The position numbers and the translations under genes are program-made. Below the pieces are notes generated by a model, which saw nothing but the letters and a program-made list of their open reading frames with translations, searched no databases and was not told the DNA's origin. A DNA stretch of 64,000 nt, from positions 71,796,001 through 71,860,000 of the forward strand of contig OZ231127.1 of NCBI GenBank assembly GCA_965153355.1, in the 5' to 3' direction. This DNA is from Flaccisagitta enflata. Lineage: Eukaryota > Chaetognatha > Sagittoidea > Aphragmophora. Below, piece after piece: positions 46,800 to 58,224 of the stretch (positions within the stretch are counted from its first letter, which is position 1; every line of letters begins with the position of its first letter).

Positions 46800-49700
46800 T
46801 CATCGCTTTTGTACGCCCTTAAACCGAACGAGTCGAGTTCCGTTGCCATCGGGCGAAGGAGTCGACGCTGATGAATCCACCTCCTCCTCCTCCTCTTTTT
46901 CCTCAATAGCGGCGCCTCGATTTCCTTCCAACGGATTTCCTGAGCTTCGAGGAATCTGATGATAAAAATTGTTAAAGTGCTCCAGACCCGAAGACCTCAA
47001 ATTGCCCATTGTCAAAGAATCATTGGTGACTCGTCGCCCGCCAACGGTGATGTTGAAATGAAGTTTCTTGGATTTTCGCTTGACGACGTCATCCGCGTAT
47101 CCCGTCGTCGTCGTGTCTTCACTCCATGATGACCGGAAATTGTCGTTCGTTTGCGAGTCCCGGAAGATGGCGTTGAAGTCAATGCTATTTGGTGTGGGGG
47201 GGGGGGTGTATGAAGAATGCAGCGCCAAAGAAGGACAATCAGAGTTTTACAGGATTTTTCAGATTCTATGTATTGAAACAATGGCGTGTCGGTAGGTTGG
47301 TAGGTAGGTCCGTTGGTAGGTAGGTCAGTCGGTTAGTTGGTGACGCGATAGTGTTTTCTGAGTGTTTCAGCCTCGTGGTCACCCACATTATATTTGTAAC
47401 TGGTCATGCTCAACAACAATACTTACTGCCCATGCCCGTCCCTTTAACAGCCCCTCTCCAGTTACACAATTGCCCATAAACACACTCGCATTACTGCCCA
47501 TGGCCACCTACATATCGGTCATGTATCTGGCCGTATTTCAAATAACATAATCTTCAACTTTAACACTTGATAGAGTCAGTTGCACCATCTGATTCCCTAC
47601 TTGGGTTCATAACTGAATTCCGAAGTTGCCCGTCTTCGTTGAAACGATTCCTCGAGGGGCGTTAATTGTACCACCAAATGACTTCGATGAGGGTTCAAAC
47701 ATTTCAAGATGGGCTTGACCATGTAACCCAATTTAGATATAGGGACTGTTGACGACTTGATTAATGAATTGATTTTCTCCCACGCCAGAAATCTGGGACA
47801 AAATCAGAACAATCGCTTAACTAGAAATAGGATCATAAAGCATTACAATCCCAAGATAACAAATTAGCGACAAAAATAACAACAACAACAGCAATAATTT
47901 TATTTACGAATGTGTGCCCTTGATCGCAGCTTTTAATCTACGCTTTGGACTACAGTGTTAAGATTTTGGCTGCAAACAAGTTTGAGTTTGAGTCCAGTAA
48001 ATTTTGAGTGCGAGTTTAGATGAAAAATTATCAATTTTGGATTTATTTCAAAAGGCGCATCAAGAAAGATTTCTTCAGAGCCAGATCATAGTTCAAGAAG
48101 TCCATCCAGGGTGTAAACAAGCAAATAATCCAGATTAATGCTCAAAACCACCTAGCCATAGTTTGAACGGATGGTGGCCAATACTTAAGTCCCAAAGAGA
48201 GATATGGGCTATAGTAGGTAAAGCGGTGTATGCATTATGCAACTTCACGAAAGTTCACAATCATGATTTTTGGCTTGAACATTGAGAAGCATGACGTGAG
48301 CTAGTATTTAAAATTTCAAGGCAATCGCATCAGTATTTCAGAAATTACAGCCGTTTTTAAATATGATAAGAAAAAAGAAATACTGACAGTCTTTTTTCCG
48401 TTCACTATTTGAACTTGCCCCCGAGAGTTTTATACAAATTAAAGTTTTTAAAAAAAAAATATTCTAAGGGTATTGGATCTAGGCGAATTTGATCATATTG
48501 TATCAATTGCATCCCACTCTTGAGGACCATTTAAAAAAAAACAAGGCCAAGAGATGTCCAATAGATGCGTCCTCTTTAGATGTAAGATATTTTCATACAA
48601 ATAATATATAAAGATATTATGATATAATAATATGAAAATATAAAGATTCAGAGATAAAGAGAAAAATATAAATTGATTCCTCTCTCTCCCCTCCCCACGC
48701 CTCCCCCACACTTCCCCGCCCCTCCCCCCCACGCCTCCCTCCCCTCCCCCACGCCTCCCCCCCTCCCCCACGCCTCCCCACTCCTCCCCTCCACGCTCCT
48801 CCCCTCCACACCTCCCGACGCCGCTGCCCCCCCTCCCCTCCACACCTCCCCCCACGCCTCCCCTCCACGCCTCCCCCCCACGCCACCCCACCCCTTCCCC
48901 CCACGCCTTCCCACACCCCTTAACCCTCCCCACCCCTACCCCCGCCTTATCCTCACAAAGAGACATGAAGGGACTTGGAGAGACATGGAAAGACATGAAG
49001 AGACATGAGGAAACATGAAGTGACATAAGAGACATATAGAAACATAAGAGATATAAGAGATGTAAGAGACATAAGAGATATAAGAGATATAAGAGATATA
49101 GATATAAGTGATATAAGAGACATAAGAGACATAAGAGACATATAGAAGACATAGGAGACATAAGAGACATAAAGGAGACACATAGGAGACAAAAGAGACA
49201 AAGAGACATAAGAGACCTAAGATACATAAGAGAAATAAGAGATGTAAGAGATGTAAGAGACGTAAAAGACATAAGAGACATAAAAGAGACATAAGAGACG
49301 TAAGAAACATAAGAGACATGAAAGAGACATAAGAGACATAAGAGACGAAGATACATGAAGAGAAATGAAGAGAAAACCTTGAAAATCGCGTTTAGAAATT
49401 TTCGCGTGACACTCAGACATTCAGACAGACATTCAGACAGACAGACATTCAGACCAAGGGACAGACCCTCTTATAGAGATGCGAGGACGCATCTAAAAAT
49501 TGTGAAAATTTTTAGAGGCTCAACGCAAAAATAAGCAAAAATTTTCTTAGATTTTTGAAAAAACAAGTATTTTTCAGGGTATTGGATCTAGGCGAATTAG
49601 GTCATTTCCTATCAATGGATATTTTGTGATTTTTAGTCGCGTGCTACGCGACTCTACACCCCGCTTTGTCGGTCCGTCCGTCACACTTTACTTTTTCGGC

Positions 49701-52700
49701 GTTTATGGGGTTTTTGGCTATACCGCTCCTGCCCAAATGCTCCACTGACCTAAAATATGGCCCCTGCCCACCCGCACGCGACTGGGGTAGCCGTGTATCC
49801 GGCCTTGTTTTTATAGGTCCCAAGTCATGACAGATTTTTTTTGGAAAAAATCTTGAAAGAGTATGGGTCCGCGACTGGGGTCAATCAGCATTGTCAAACG
49901 GCGTTGTCAAACGGCGTTGTCAAATGGCGTTGTCAAACGGCGTTGTCAAACGGCGTTGTCAAACGGCGTTGTCAAATGGCGTTGTCAAACGGCGTTGTCA
50001 AACGGCGTTGTCAAACGGCGTTGTCAAACGGCGTTGTCAAACGGCGTTGTCAAACGACATTGTCAAACGACATTGTCAAACGACATTGTCAAACAACATT
50101 GTCAAACAACATTGTCAAACGGCATGGTCAAATGGCATTGTCAAACGGCATTATCATACGGCATTGTCAAACGGCATTGGCAACAGCATTGGCAACAGCA
50201 TTGTCAAAAGGCATTGTTAAATGGCATTGTCAAACGGCATATGTTAAGCTGTTTCACTTTAAGTCTCTGTAGCAAGTTTTAATAAAATAGGTGAAAGACG
50301 GCCAAAATTCTGCAAGTTTTTTTCACTTTTAAGAAGGTAGGTTGGTTGAGCAATAAACTGGTTTTGCCGGTTAGTATGCTAAAATCGTGTTAAATCACTT
50401 ACAAACATAGAGTCGTTTCATTTTGAGTCTACATACCTAGTTTTCAACGAATTGGTTGAAAATGATTAGGCATTGCACATTTATCACTCTTAGGGTGGTA
50501 GGCTGGCTGGCTGGCTAGTAGGCCAGTTAGCATGCTAAAATCTTTTTAAATCAAATTCACATGTTGAGTCTTTCCATTTAGGTACTACATATCAAGTTTC
50601 AACCAAATCGGTTGAAAAATGCCAAAGTTATGCACGTTTTTCACTTTAAGGCTGGTAGGCTAGTTAGGTGGTAGGCTGGTTTGGCTGGTTAGTATGCTAA
50701 AATCTTTACGATTCAAATACATATGTTGAGTCTTTCCATTTAGAGACTACTTACCAAGTTTCAACCAAATCGATTGAAAAATGCCGAAGTTATGCACATT
50801 TTTCACTTTTAGGCTGGTAGGCTAGTAGCGTGGTAGGCTGGTTTGGCCGGTTAGCATGCTAAAATCTCTACAATTCAAATACATATGTTGAGTCCATCCA
50901 TTTAGAGACTACATACCAAGTTTCAACCAAATTGGTTGAAAAATGACGAAGTTTTGCACGTTTTTAACTTTTAGGCTGGTAGGCTGGTTAGGTGGTAGGC
51001 CGGTTTGGCCGGTTAACATGCTAAAATCTGTACAAATCAAATACATATGTTGAGGCCTTCCATTTAGAGACCACATACTAAGTTTCAACCAAATCGGTTG
51101 AAAAATGCCGAAGTTATGCACGTTTTTCACTTTTAGGCTGGTAGGCTGGTTGGGCCGGTTGGGTGGGTTGGATCATAACATACGCATAGGATGTAAAGCG
51201 GCTTACCCCAGTACAACTTCCCTCCAAATATGAAGCAAACCGGTCGAGGCGTTCAAAAGTTAGCCCATTTTTAAAAGTGTGGACAACGACAACGACAACG
51301 ACGACAACGACGACGACAACGACGACACCCACCCGCCTCGAATTGTAGTCCGCGTCGGAATGGTATTCCGTCGCGGACAAAAAGTCAGACTCCAGGATTT
51401 TAGATCAGCGCGAATTAAGTCATTTCCTATCTATTGCACCCCACTTTTTTTTTCAACAAAAATTCGCTTTGAGGGCTTTTTTGGGGGCCCTTAGGGGCCC
51501 CTAGGAAGTTAAAAAAATTGGCTTACTTAAAGAGAGCCGCATAAGAAATTGAATCTCCTTCAAACAAAACCAAGAACATCTAGATCTGTGGTGATTTACG
51601 CCTGTCGTGACAAGACACCTCAGGGGGTGAGTTTTTTTAGTCGCGTGCTACGCGACTATACAACCCGCTTTGTCGGTCGGTCCGTCCGTCCTTCCGTCCG
51701 TCCGTTGGTCCGTCACACTTTTTTTGGGTTTTTGTGGTCTTTGGCCTTACTGCTCCTGCCCAAATGATGGAGAGGCCTTAAATATGGCCTCTGCCCACCC
51801 GCACGCGACTTGGGTAGCCGTGTATCCGGCCTTGTTTTAAACTGAGATGCGATCCCAGCCTTACATTCTAAATAATATTCCATCTTTTCAACAAACAGTT
51901 ACTGAATCTAAGTTTTTTTTTCATCGGGAAAAGAAATTTAAGAATTTGATTTTACAAAAAGCTGAATATTGAAAGTTCTATTTCTGTGCTTGCGCTAACT
52001 CCGAATATGTCTGTCTACCAGAATAAACTGAATCAGATTATGCATTCCAATTAGGTGAGCCAGTAGCATTTCATCCATGCATTGTTATTGTCAGAATTTT
52101 GATAATCTTGGAAATGATCATTCAAGAACTCAAATGTAATTCTTAAGTTGTTGCTTGTCCCCTAGCTATAGAATTTGGGTCCTTAAGAAGGGAATCTGGC
52201 CCTTAAGGCAAAAATTCGGCTAGGATCAAGGCCATGAAGCCGGGATTTTGGCTTTCAGACTGGGATTTGGGTCCCAAGGCTAGGATTTGGGCCTGAAGAT
52301 TGGGGTTTCGACCTTGATTTTAGCCTTAAGGGTAGGATGAGGCCTCAAAGCTGGGATTACAGTTTCGGGAGAGGGCGGGGGGGGCGAAGCAGAAATTTCC
52401 CTTTTTTTGAAAGCATAGGTCATCGGCCATTTCAGGGCTGAAGCCCCAAAAATCAGCCTTGCGCTGAAAACCCGACCTGGTTATTTGATTCTTGCCAAAG
52501 GTGTTCAACTTGGTCCTGAGTTGCTTTTGCAGATTGAACCACTGTGCCAAGTAGAGGATTTTGAGCTGTTCACTTTTTTCGAATCCTCCCGCTAACTCAC
52601 GTGACTCCCTCTTCACGCCCGTCCTTTCGTCAGCTTCTTTTGCTTCATCACAAACATCCGGAAGCAAACTAAGGTAACAAAGGTTTTTTTTAGTTGCGGA

Positions 52701-54343
52701 CACGCAACTCTATAAGAGGCTTTGTCCGTCCGTCCGTCCGTTGGTCCGTCCGTCGGAAGCGGTCATCGAGTTGAAAAGTGGGGAAACGAGCGTTTTAGAT
52801 ACTTTTTGTGTATGAAAGTTGGACAACACTACTACTCAACCCTTCTTTACCTAAGGATGAGAGCCTTTGGAGCTCTCACTGGTGTTTAATCCGGACCCAT
52901 CACAACTATCCTTAGTATTCAAAATAACTAAGTCTATCTCAACATAATCATGAAATAATTCAAGACAACAATCCAACCAGGAACCAACCAGGAAAAAATC
53001 AATAATTCTAACCTGTTTGCTACAAGTACCAGTGACAAGAAAGAGTACCAGATGATTGTGCTGTTCTGGACCACACATCCATCTGATCTTCCCATTGTAA
53101 AAGGTTCATGCAACCCACAACCTAAAATCAAAATCCTTTCCACTGATTGAGACCATTCCCTCAAACATTCCATGTCAACCCAAAATAAAAAGATGCAAAG
53201 TAGTCAGCACATCCCCATTATTTATAGTGAACAAATAACCAAATGATGATGTAGCTATCCAAGGATAATCTAGATATCAAAGGCAATGTTGTTAAAAACC
53301 ATACCATTAGAGGCAAGAATCGAGAATCAACCATATGGGATCGCCGGCATTCTATACCATGGCACTGAAATATATGAAAGTTGGACAACACTACTACTCA
53401 ACCCTTCTTTACCTAAGGATGAGAGCCTTTGGAGCTCTCACTGGTGTTTAATCCGGACCCATCACAACTATCCTTAGTATTCAAAATAACTAAGTCTATC
53501 TCAACATAATCATGAAATAATTCAAGACAACAATCCAACCAGGAACCAACCAGGAAAAAATCAATAATTCTAACCTGTTTGCTACAAGTACCAGTGACAA
53601 GAAAGAGTACCAGATGATTGTGCTGTTCTGGACCACACATCCATCTGATCTTCCCATTGTAAAAGGTTCATGCAACCCACAACCTAAAATCAAAATCCTT
53701 TCCACTGATTGAGACCATTCCCTCAAACATTCCATGTCAACCCAAAATAAAAAGATGCAAAGTAGTCAGCACATCCCCATTATTTATAGTGAACAAATAA
53801 CCAAATGATGATGTAGCTATCCAAGGATAATCTAGATATCAAAGGCAATGTTGTTAAAAACCATACCATTAGAGGCAAGAATCGAGAATCAACCATATGG
53901 GATCGCCGGCATTCTATACCATGGCACTGAAATATATGAAAGTTGGACAACACTACTACTCAACCCTTCTTTACCTAAGGATGAGAGCCTTTGGAGCTCT
54001 CACTGGTGTTTAATCCGGACCCATCACAACTATCCTTAGTATTCAAAATAACTAAGTCTATCTCAACATATCTCAACATGTTTGAGTGTTGGAGGTGGCT
54101 TGGGGTGTGGATGGGGGTTGGATGCCCCTGCCCACCCGTCCGCAACGATATTGTGACCCCGCGTCACTTGTTTAGCTACTTATGAGATATTTTCCTGGTG
54201 TTGAAGTTAGTCTTTATTTATCCACCAGATGTCTCAAAATCTATCTCAACTTGCTTTTTGTTTTTTCCCCACTACTTGATTTTTCTTCAACCAAGGATGT
54301 GCCCTTACCTTTTGGGGGAGAGAGAGAAAGAAAGAGAGAAAGA

Positions 54344-54419
<76 letters not shown>

Positions 54420-56164
54420 ATTTCAGCTATCAAATACCATGGAGCTTGTACTGCTCTCTAATTTTGGCAATTCACTTACAGTTGGGTTTTTTTTTTAGTC
54501 GCGTGCACGCAACTGTACAACCCGCTTTGTTCGTTGGTCGGTTGGTCCGTTGGTCACTCTTTACTTTTTATGATTTTATTTCTTTGACCTCACTGCTCCT
54601 GCCCAAATGATCTGGTGACCTCAAATATGGCCCCTGCCCACCCGCACGCGACTTGTATCCTGCCTTGTTATATCTCAATTTCATATTTGAATTTTTTACA
54701 TTTATATGTATTTTATGATTATATTAAAATGAAAGTTGAAAAAAGTTAAAAATGAAAAGTGAAAAGTAAAAAATGAAAGAAATAAAAGTGAAGAAGTAGA
54801 AAAATGAAAAAATTCAAACGTAAAAAAATACAAAAATGAAAGTAAAAAAAATCATTAAATGAAAAATAGAAGAAAAAAAAATCAATTGTGAAAAAAAAAA
54901 CTAAATAAAACAACGCAATCCACAATATTGGCGGCAGCCACTGGTTGTTATTTAACTCTGATCGCCAATTGAACGGATAAGAATACTATAATACTAATCA
55001 TAAACAAATCAAATTAAAGTGTAAAACTATTTAAGATCAATTATTATAATATTGCAGTCAATTATTTTTGAGCCTCAATCTTCTTATAAACAAGGTTCTT
55101 AGTCAAAGAAAAGAGTATATGACGACAATAATGGCGATGATGACAATGATGATGATGCCGACACTGAGGAAGATGTACGAAACCTGGCGGTCATCATGTC
55201 CGGAATAACATTCTGAGGGGACGTTGGTGAGAGTGCATGAACCGGGTCCGTGTGATCCGTCACCATAATCTGCCCCATTTGCTGCTTGCCTTTGATTTGA
55301 GTCCGCATAATCGACGACTGCATTTTTGACTAGTGCAAAGTAGGTTTCCATGTACTCGAGTGTTATTTAAAGTAAGTATAGCGCAAAATTGGCTTCCTTA
55401 CAAAATCACAAATCATGATCAAATATTGAAACCGTAGTAGTTACTATATAGTAGTCACTATACCACGCCATAATCTCACCTCGGCAGCCCTGTAAAGCGA
55501 TTCGCCCAGATTCTTGTCACTTTTCCTTTTGGCATTATTATTCATCCATCCTTCGTTATCGTTCTTATTTCCGGCGTTGTTATTTGATCCATCTCCCATT
55601 CTATCTTTCTTTTTGCTTATCCACGAGTTTTCACGCCTACAATTTCTGAAGGGAAAGCGACCGCTCGGTTCATCCCATAAAGCGCTCAATGTAGATGACG
55701 TAAATTCCTTAGTCATGGGTTCTTTTTTCACCGAACAACTAGCACTACTGCCCCTGCCCAACCGCGACTGCTTACTGGAATCGTGTAGTACCCCAACTTT
55801 TGAAATAACTCACCGCTGACTGTCACTTCTTGAATATCTCTCATATCCAAAAGTCATCATTTTCCTAGATAGCTCCTTTTTCTTCCGCGAATGATAGTTC
55901 CAATCCGAATGTGACACTTGTTGGTAACCTTCGTTGTGATGTACCACGTTTTGACCCGCGACACTGCTACCATGAGGCGACGTGAACGTTTTGCGATTTA
56001 AGCCATCGTACTTCCTGCCAACGCCACGCAGCAAGTCGCGGGTTGGATTGCCGTCGGCGGGTAGCAAGTAATTGCTGGCACCTAGACTTTTGGTACTCGA
56101 GCGACGATCCCTTGAACCAGAGACTGTTCGATCAAAGATTGTGAAAAGAATGATCATAGCGCCC
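46800..56164 (-). CDS. Unidentified gene, four 3' exons
   Basis: Exons 56164-55814, 55774-55480, 55317-55184 and 47184-46800 join in phase (2, 0, 2), ending at TGA. I do not recognise the product. It is hydrophilic: Ser/Arg/Lys-rich in the first two exons (YERYSRSDSQR; KKEPMTKEFTSS), Asn-rich (GDGSNNNAGNKND), and the last exon has FNAIFRDSQTNDNF, KLHFNITVGG and an acidic run EEKEEEEEV before FKGVQKR. There is no clear domain, signal peptide or membrane segment. An alternative frame in the third exon would instead end in an Ile/Val-rich membrane-like tail (VGIIIIVIIAIIVV), but it does not match the phase of the preceding exon. The donor GTTTCG at 55183 is weak and the following intron is about 8 kb, so the last exon could belong elsewhere. 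An AATAAA lies about 215 bp after the stop. Confidence 0.5.
47190..48470. other. Intron or spacer, no gene recognised
   Basis: GTAGGTAGGTCG tracts at 47290-47340. Partial copy of the 17211-17823 family at 48040-48175. Confidence 0.4.
48540..49499 (+). mobile_element. Hairpin element, family C
   Basis: AACAAGGCCAAGAGATGTCC, AGATGCGTCCTC, a CT-rich CCCCACGCCTCC array (48680-48945), an ATAAGAGAC array (48960-49365), CAGACAGACATT, hairpin AGATGCGAGGACGCATCT, A5. The long frames in it are repeat artefacts. Confidence 0.8.
49630..49809 (-). mobile_element. Hairpin element, family A
   Basis: T4, hairpin GTCGCGTGCTACGCGAC, GGTCCGTCCGTC, GCCCCTGCCCACCCGCACGC, ending CCGTGTATCCGGCCTTGTT. Confidence 0.85.
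49889..50240 (+). repeat. 13-bp minisatellite (GGCGTTGTCAAAC)
   Basis: About 27 units. All three forward frames are open because the unit is 13 bp and lacks stops. Confidence 0.95.
50285..51140 (+). repeat. 162-bp tandem repeat
   Basis: AACCAAATCG recurs at 50601, 50763, 50925 (as AACCAAATTG) and 51087, exactly 162 bp apart, with a more diverged unit before. Units include TTTTAGGCTGGTAGGCTGG. Confidence 0.92.
51634..51836 (-). mobile_element. Hairpin element, family A
   Basis: T7, hairpin GTCGCGTGCTACGCGAC, GGTCGGTCCGTCCG, CTGCCCACCCGCACGCGAC, CCGTGTATCCGGCCTTGTT. Confidence 0.85.
51840..52680. other. Intergenic or intron, no gene
   Basis: A loose repeat of GGGATTTNGGCC(T/C)TAAGG type at 52160-52370, and a family D end fragment near 52420. 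Confidence 0.4.
52683..54172 (-). mobile_element. Hairpin element, family E, with 562-bp tandem core
   Basis: T7, hairpin GTTGCGGACACGCAAC, GTCCGTCCGTCCG, two full and one partial 562-bp units, then GCCCCTGCCCACCC, GTCCGCAAC and the 5' end CACTTGTTT. Same plan as family A in inverse orientation. Confidence 0.7.
52811..54070. repeat. 562-bp tandem duplication (2.2 copies)
   Basis: Units start at 52811, 53373 and 53935 (TATGAAAGTTGGACAACAC). The two full copies look identical base for base. The frames repeated in them have no recognised product. Confidence 0.95.
54325..54418. repeat. (GA)n microsatellite
   Basis: GA with GAAA interruptions. Confidence 0.95.
54492..54669 (-). mobile_element. 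Hairpin element, family A
   Basis: T8, GTCGCGTGCACGCAAC (one stem mismatch), GTTGGTCGGTTGG, GCCCCTGCCCACCCGCACGC, ending TATCCTGCCTTGTT. Confidence 0.8.
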
Positions 56165-56169
56165 CTATA

Positions 56170-56830
56170 ATTAGATGGTCAGCGAGGTCCTCAAGACTCA
56201 AAGAAACTCAGTGAAAAGCAGTTAAGACAGAAAATTTATGAAGAAAAATTAAGTGTTTCGCCATACTTTTTGCATTATTATCAGGACAATAATGAAGCTG
56301 GAATGCTTTAAGTGGACAAATTGTCTCTAAAAACACTTTGTGCATACATTTTTATCATATTTGGACTTAAAATTTAATTTGAACTATGCGTTCCACATGG
56401 AAATAAACATGAAAATGATGTTTTTTAATGAATTTCTGCTTACACTTTTTTTCATTTTCTGAGGTCGAAATTCTAAGAAAACCAAACAGGAAAATTTTGC
56501 TTTTTAAAAAACATTGTTCTCTCTGTAATTGATTTGAGAAGAGAACTATGTTCTTTGTTTTTTCATTTTCTCATTTCCTATGCAAATGTAGAATTTTGAC
56601 CAGCCCCTTGTCAGTGACCAAAAATAAACTATGTATAAATTTTCAAAACAATTTTTTTGGTAACATTGGCTAAACTTGGTCCTATTGCTAAGTAAATGCA
56701 ATTTTTTCTTTTAAATATGATGTCTGAACTATCTCTATCACTTTTATTTATCTATTTTTACATTTTAATTTATACATTTTTTCTTTTTTGTCCTTCTTTG
56801 AAACACAAATGTTGCCTTCAGAGGGAAGCC
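56170..56830. other. Intron or spacer, nothing recognised
   Basis: A/T-rich, no coding segment or repeat seen. Confidence 0.4.
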
Positions 56831-56837
56831 GTCTTAA

Positions 56838-57318
56838 CAGTCTATGGACAAAACGAGGAGAGTAGATTTTGCTGATCACCGTTATCATGCTTAGGCGTAG
56901 TTTGTTTTAAAATGTAAGCTTGTAATTACCTCATAGAAAATTACTGAGGACTGAAAGAAACTAACGCAAGAACGATTACTACAGGGAGGCCATGTAAAAT
57001 CATGAAAGAAGTTTGTTCATGATTGAAAGCGAATATTGCCATCATGTCGCAGGGTCGGCCAGAGAGGGTCAATCTTAGCCCAGATGGAGGTCCCAAGTCC
57101 CAGGAGTGACTGCATGCCAACTTTTGCTTTCAATTAAAAAGAAGTTCTTTTTATGATTTTACATGGCCTCCCTGTAGTAATTGTTCTTCCATTAGTTTCT
57201 TTCAGTCCTCAGTAATTTTCTACAAGGTAATTACAAGCCTACATTTTGAAATAAACTACGCATAAGCATCATACCAGTGATCAGCAAAATCTACTCTCCT
57301 CGTTTTGTCCATAGACTG
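56838..57318. mobile_element. Long-arm palindromic MITE (TTAA or TA flanks)
   Basis: Ends CAGTCTATGGACAAAACGAG and CTCGTTTTGTCCATAGACTG, TTAA on both sides (56834-56837, 57319-57322). Inverted similarity runs over about 200 bases per arm. TTAA suggests piggyBac and TA suggests mariner; undecided. Confidence 0.7.
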
Positions 57319-57622
57319 TTAAGGAGCCATGCTTTATTTCTAATTAGAATTGGGATTTTGGCCTGACAGGCATACAGGCGGTCCGCCTGAGCTGAGGCGC
57401 CTAAGACCGATTGACCGACCAGAAAGAGAGAATGAGATTGTAACATTTACATTACCAAAGCAATAAGATCAGCGTTCGACCAATCACAAGTTCTCCCCCT
57501 TTCCCCATTTTTTCAGTAAATTTTTTTCGCAGTGAAGTGGTTTTAAAAGTCTAAAACATTAATTAACTTAAACAACCTAATCAACTCGGCTACTTCCGAC
57601 AGCAGTCATACTGTCATATTGA

Positions 57623-57758
57623 TTTTTAGGTGCGCCAAAGCACCTCTATAACTGGCTGTGTCCGTAGGTCGGTCGGTCGGTTGGTTGGCTGGTCGGTCGG
57701 GTAACGCATTCGTTCGACGATCCACATGTCGCACCTAATTGGCCTACTTGGCCGTGTT
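57623..57758 (-). mobile_element. Hairpin element, family B
   Basis: T5, hairpin AGGTGCGCCAAAGCACCT, GGTCGGTCGGTTGG, GTCGCACCTAATTGGCCTAC, ending GGCCGTGTTT. Confidence 0.8.
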
Positions 57759-57918
57759 TAATTTACATATCTCTCGACCAATGCAATGGTTCTTTTCGTA
57801 ATAGGTAAAAAAATTGCTGCAGAAATGTCTATCATCATTTAAAAACAAAGGAGTATGAACAAAATTGAAATACTAGTGATAGTTGCCTATATCTCGACAT
57901 CGACTTAGATTTAGTTAC

Positions 57919-58036
57919 CATGACGTCCTGATGCGTAAGCGTCTGTAATAAGATCCTCGACCTCCTCTATTTCAACCCATGAACGAGATGTCACATCACT
58001 CAAATCTTGACGCTTAGGACAAAATTTTGTTCCACT
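57919..58036 (-). CDS. Possible internal exon, unidentified gene
   Basis: A good polypyrimidine tract and TATCAG acceptor precede an open phase-0 segment: SGTKFCPKRQDLSD then SWVEIEEVEDLITDAYASG, ending at a GTAACT donor in phase 1. Only this frame is open. It may precede the exons at 55-56 kb, but the next exon there starts in phase 2, so at least one exon is missing or two genes are involved. Confidence 0.4.
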
Positions 58037-58224
58037 CTGATAGCAATTACAAACAAAATCACGTTGAAACTCATCAAAAATTGAAAGGAAGAAGAACGAA
58101 TATCATTCAGATTACAGGGAAGCATTGCAATAGCACACTCGCTAATCGGGAAAAAAGTCAAAGTCAGTCTTCGACTTTTTGACATATTCCAGAGAAACAT
58201 GGTTTTCATTTTCTTATGAGGAAG

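Larger units (their letters stand above)
49855..51383 (+). mobile_element. Hairpin element, family H, with 13-bp and 162-bp tandem arrays
   Basis: GGGTCCGCGACTGGGG near the 5' side, a 13-bp minisatellite, about five 162-bp units, CAACGACGACAACG repeats, a 14-bp-stem hairpin starting GTCCGCGTCGGAAT, then A5. The 5' edge is approximate. Confidence 0.7.

Noticed and set aside
48493-49356. 287-codon minus-strand frame and overlapping frames
   Set aside because: Made of two tandem arrays within a family C hairpin element.
49841-50282. Three overlapping forward frames of about 110-143 codons
   Set aside because: A 13-bp minisatellite without stops opens all three frames.
52851-53735. Repeated frames of 75 and 79 codons in identical copies
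   Set aside because: Identical because the DNA is a 562-bp tandem duplication within a mobile element.
55103-55316. Membrane-anchored C-terminus (Ile/Val-rich tail) in the third exon of the 46.8-56.2 kb gene
   Set aside because: That frame starts in phase 1 at the acceptor, whereas the preceding exon ends in phase 0. Kept only as an alternative.
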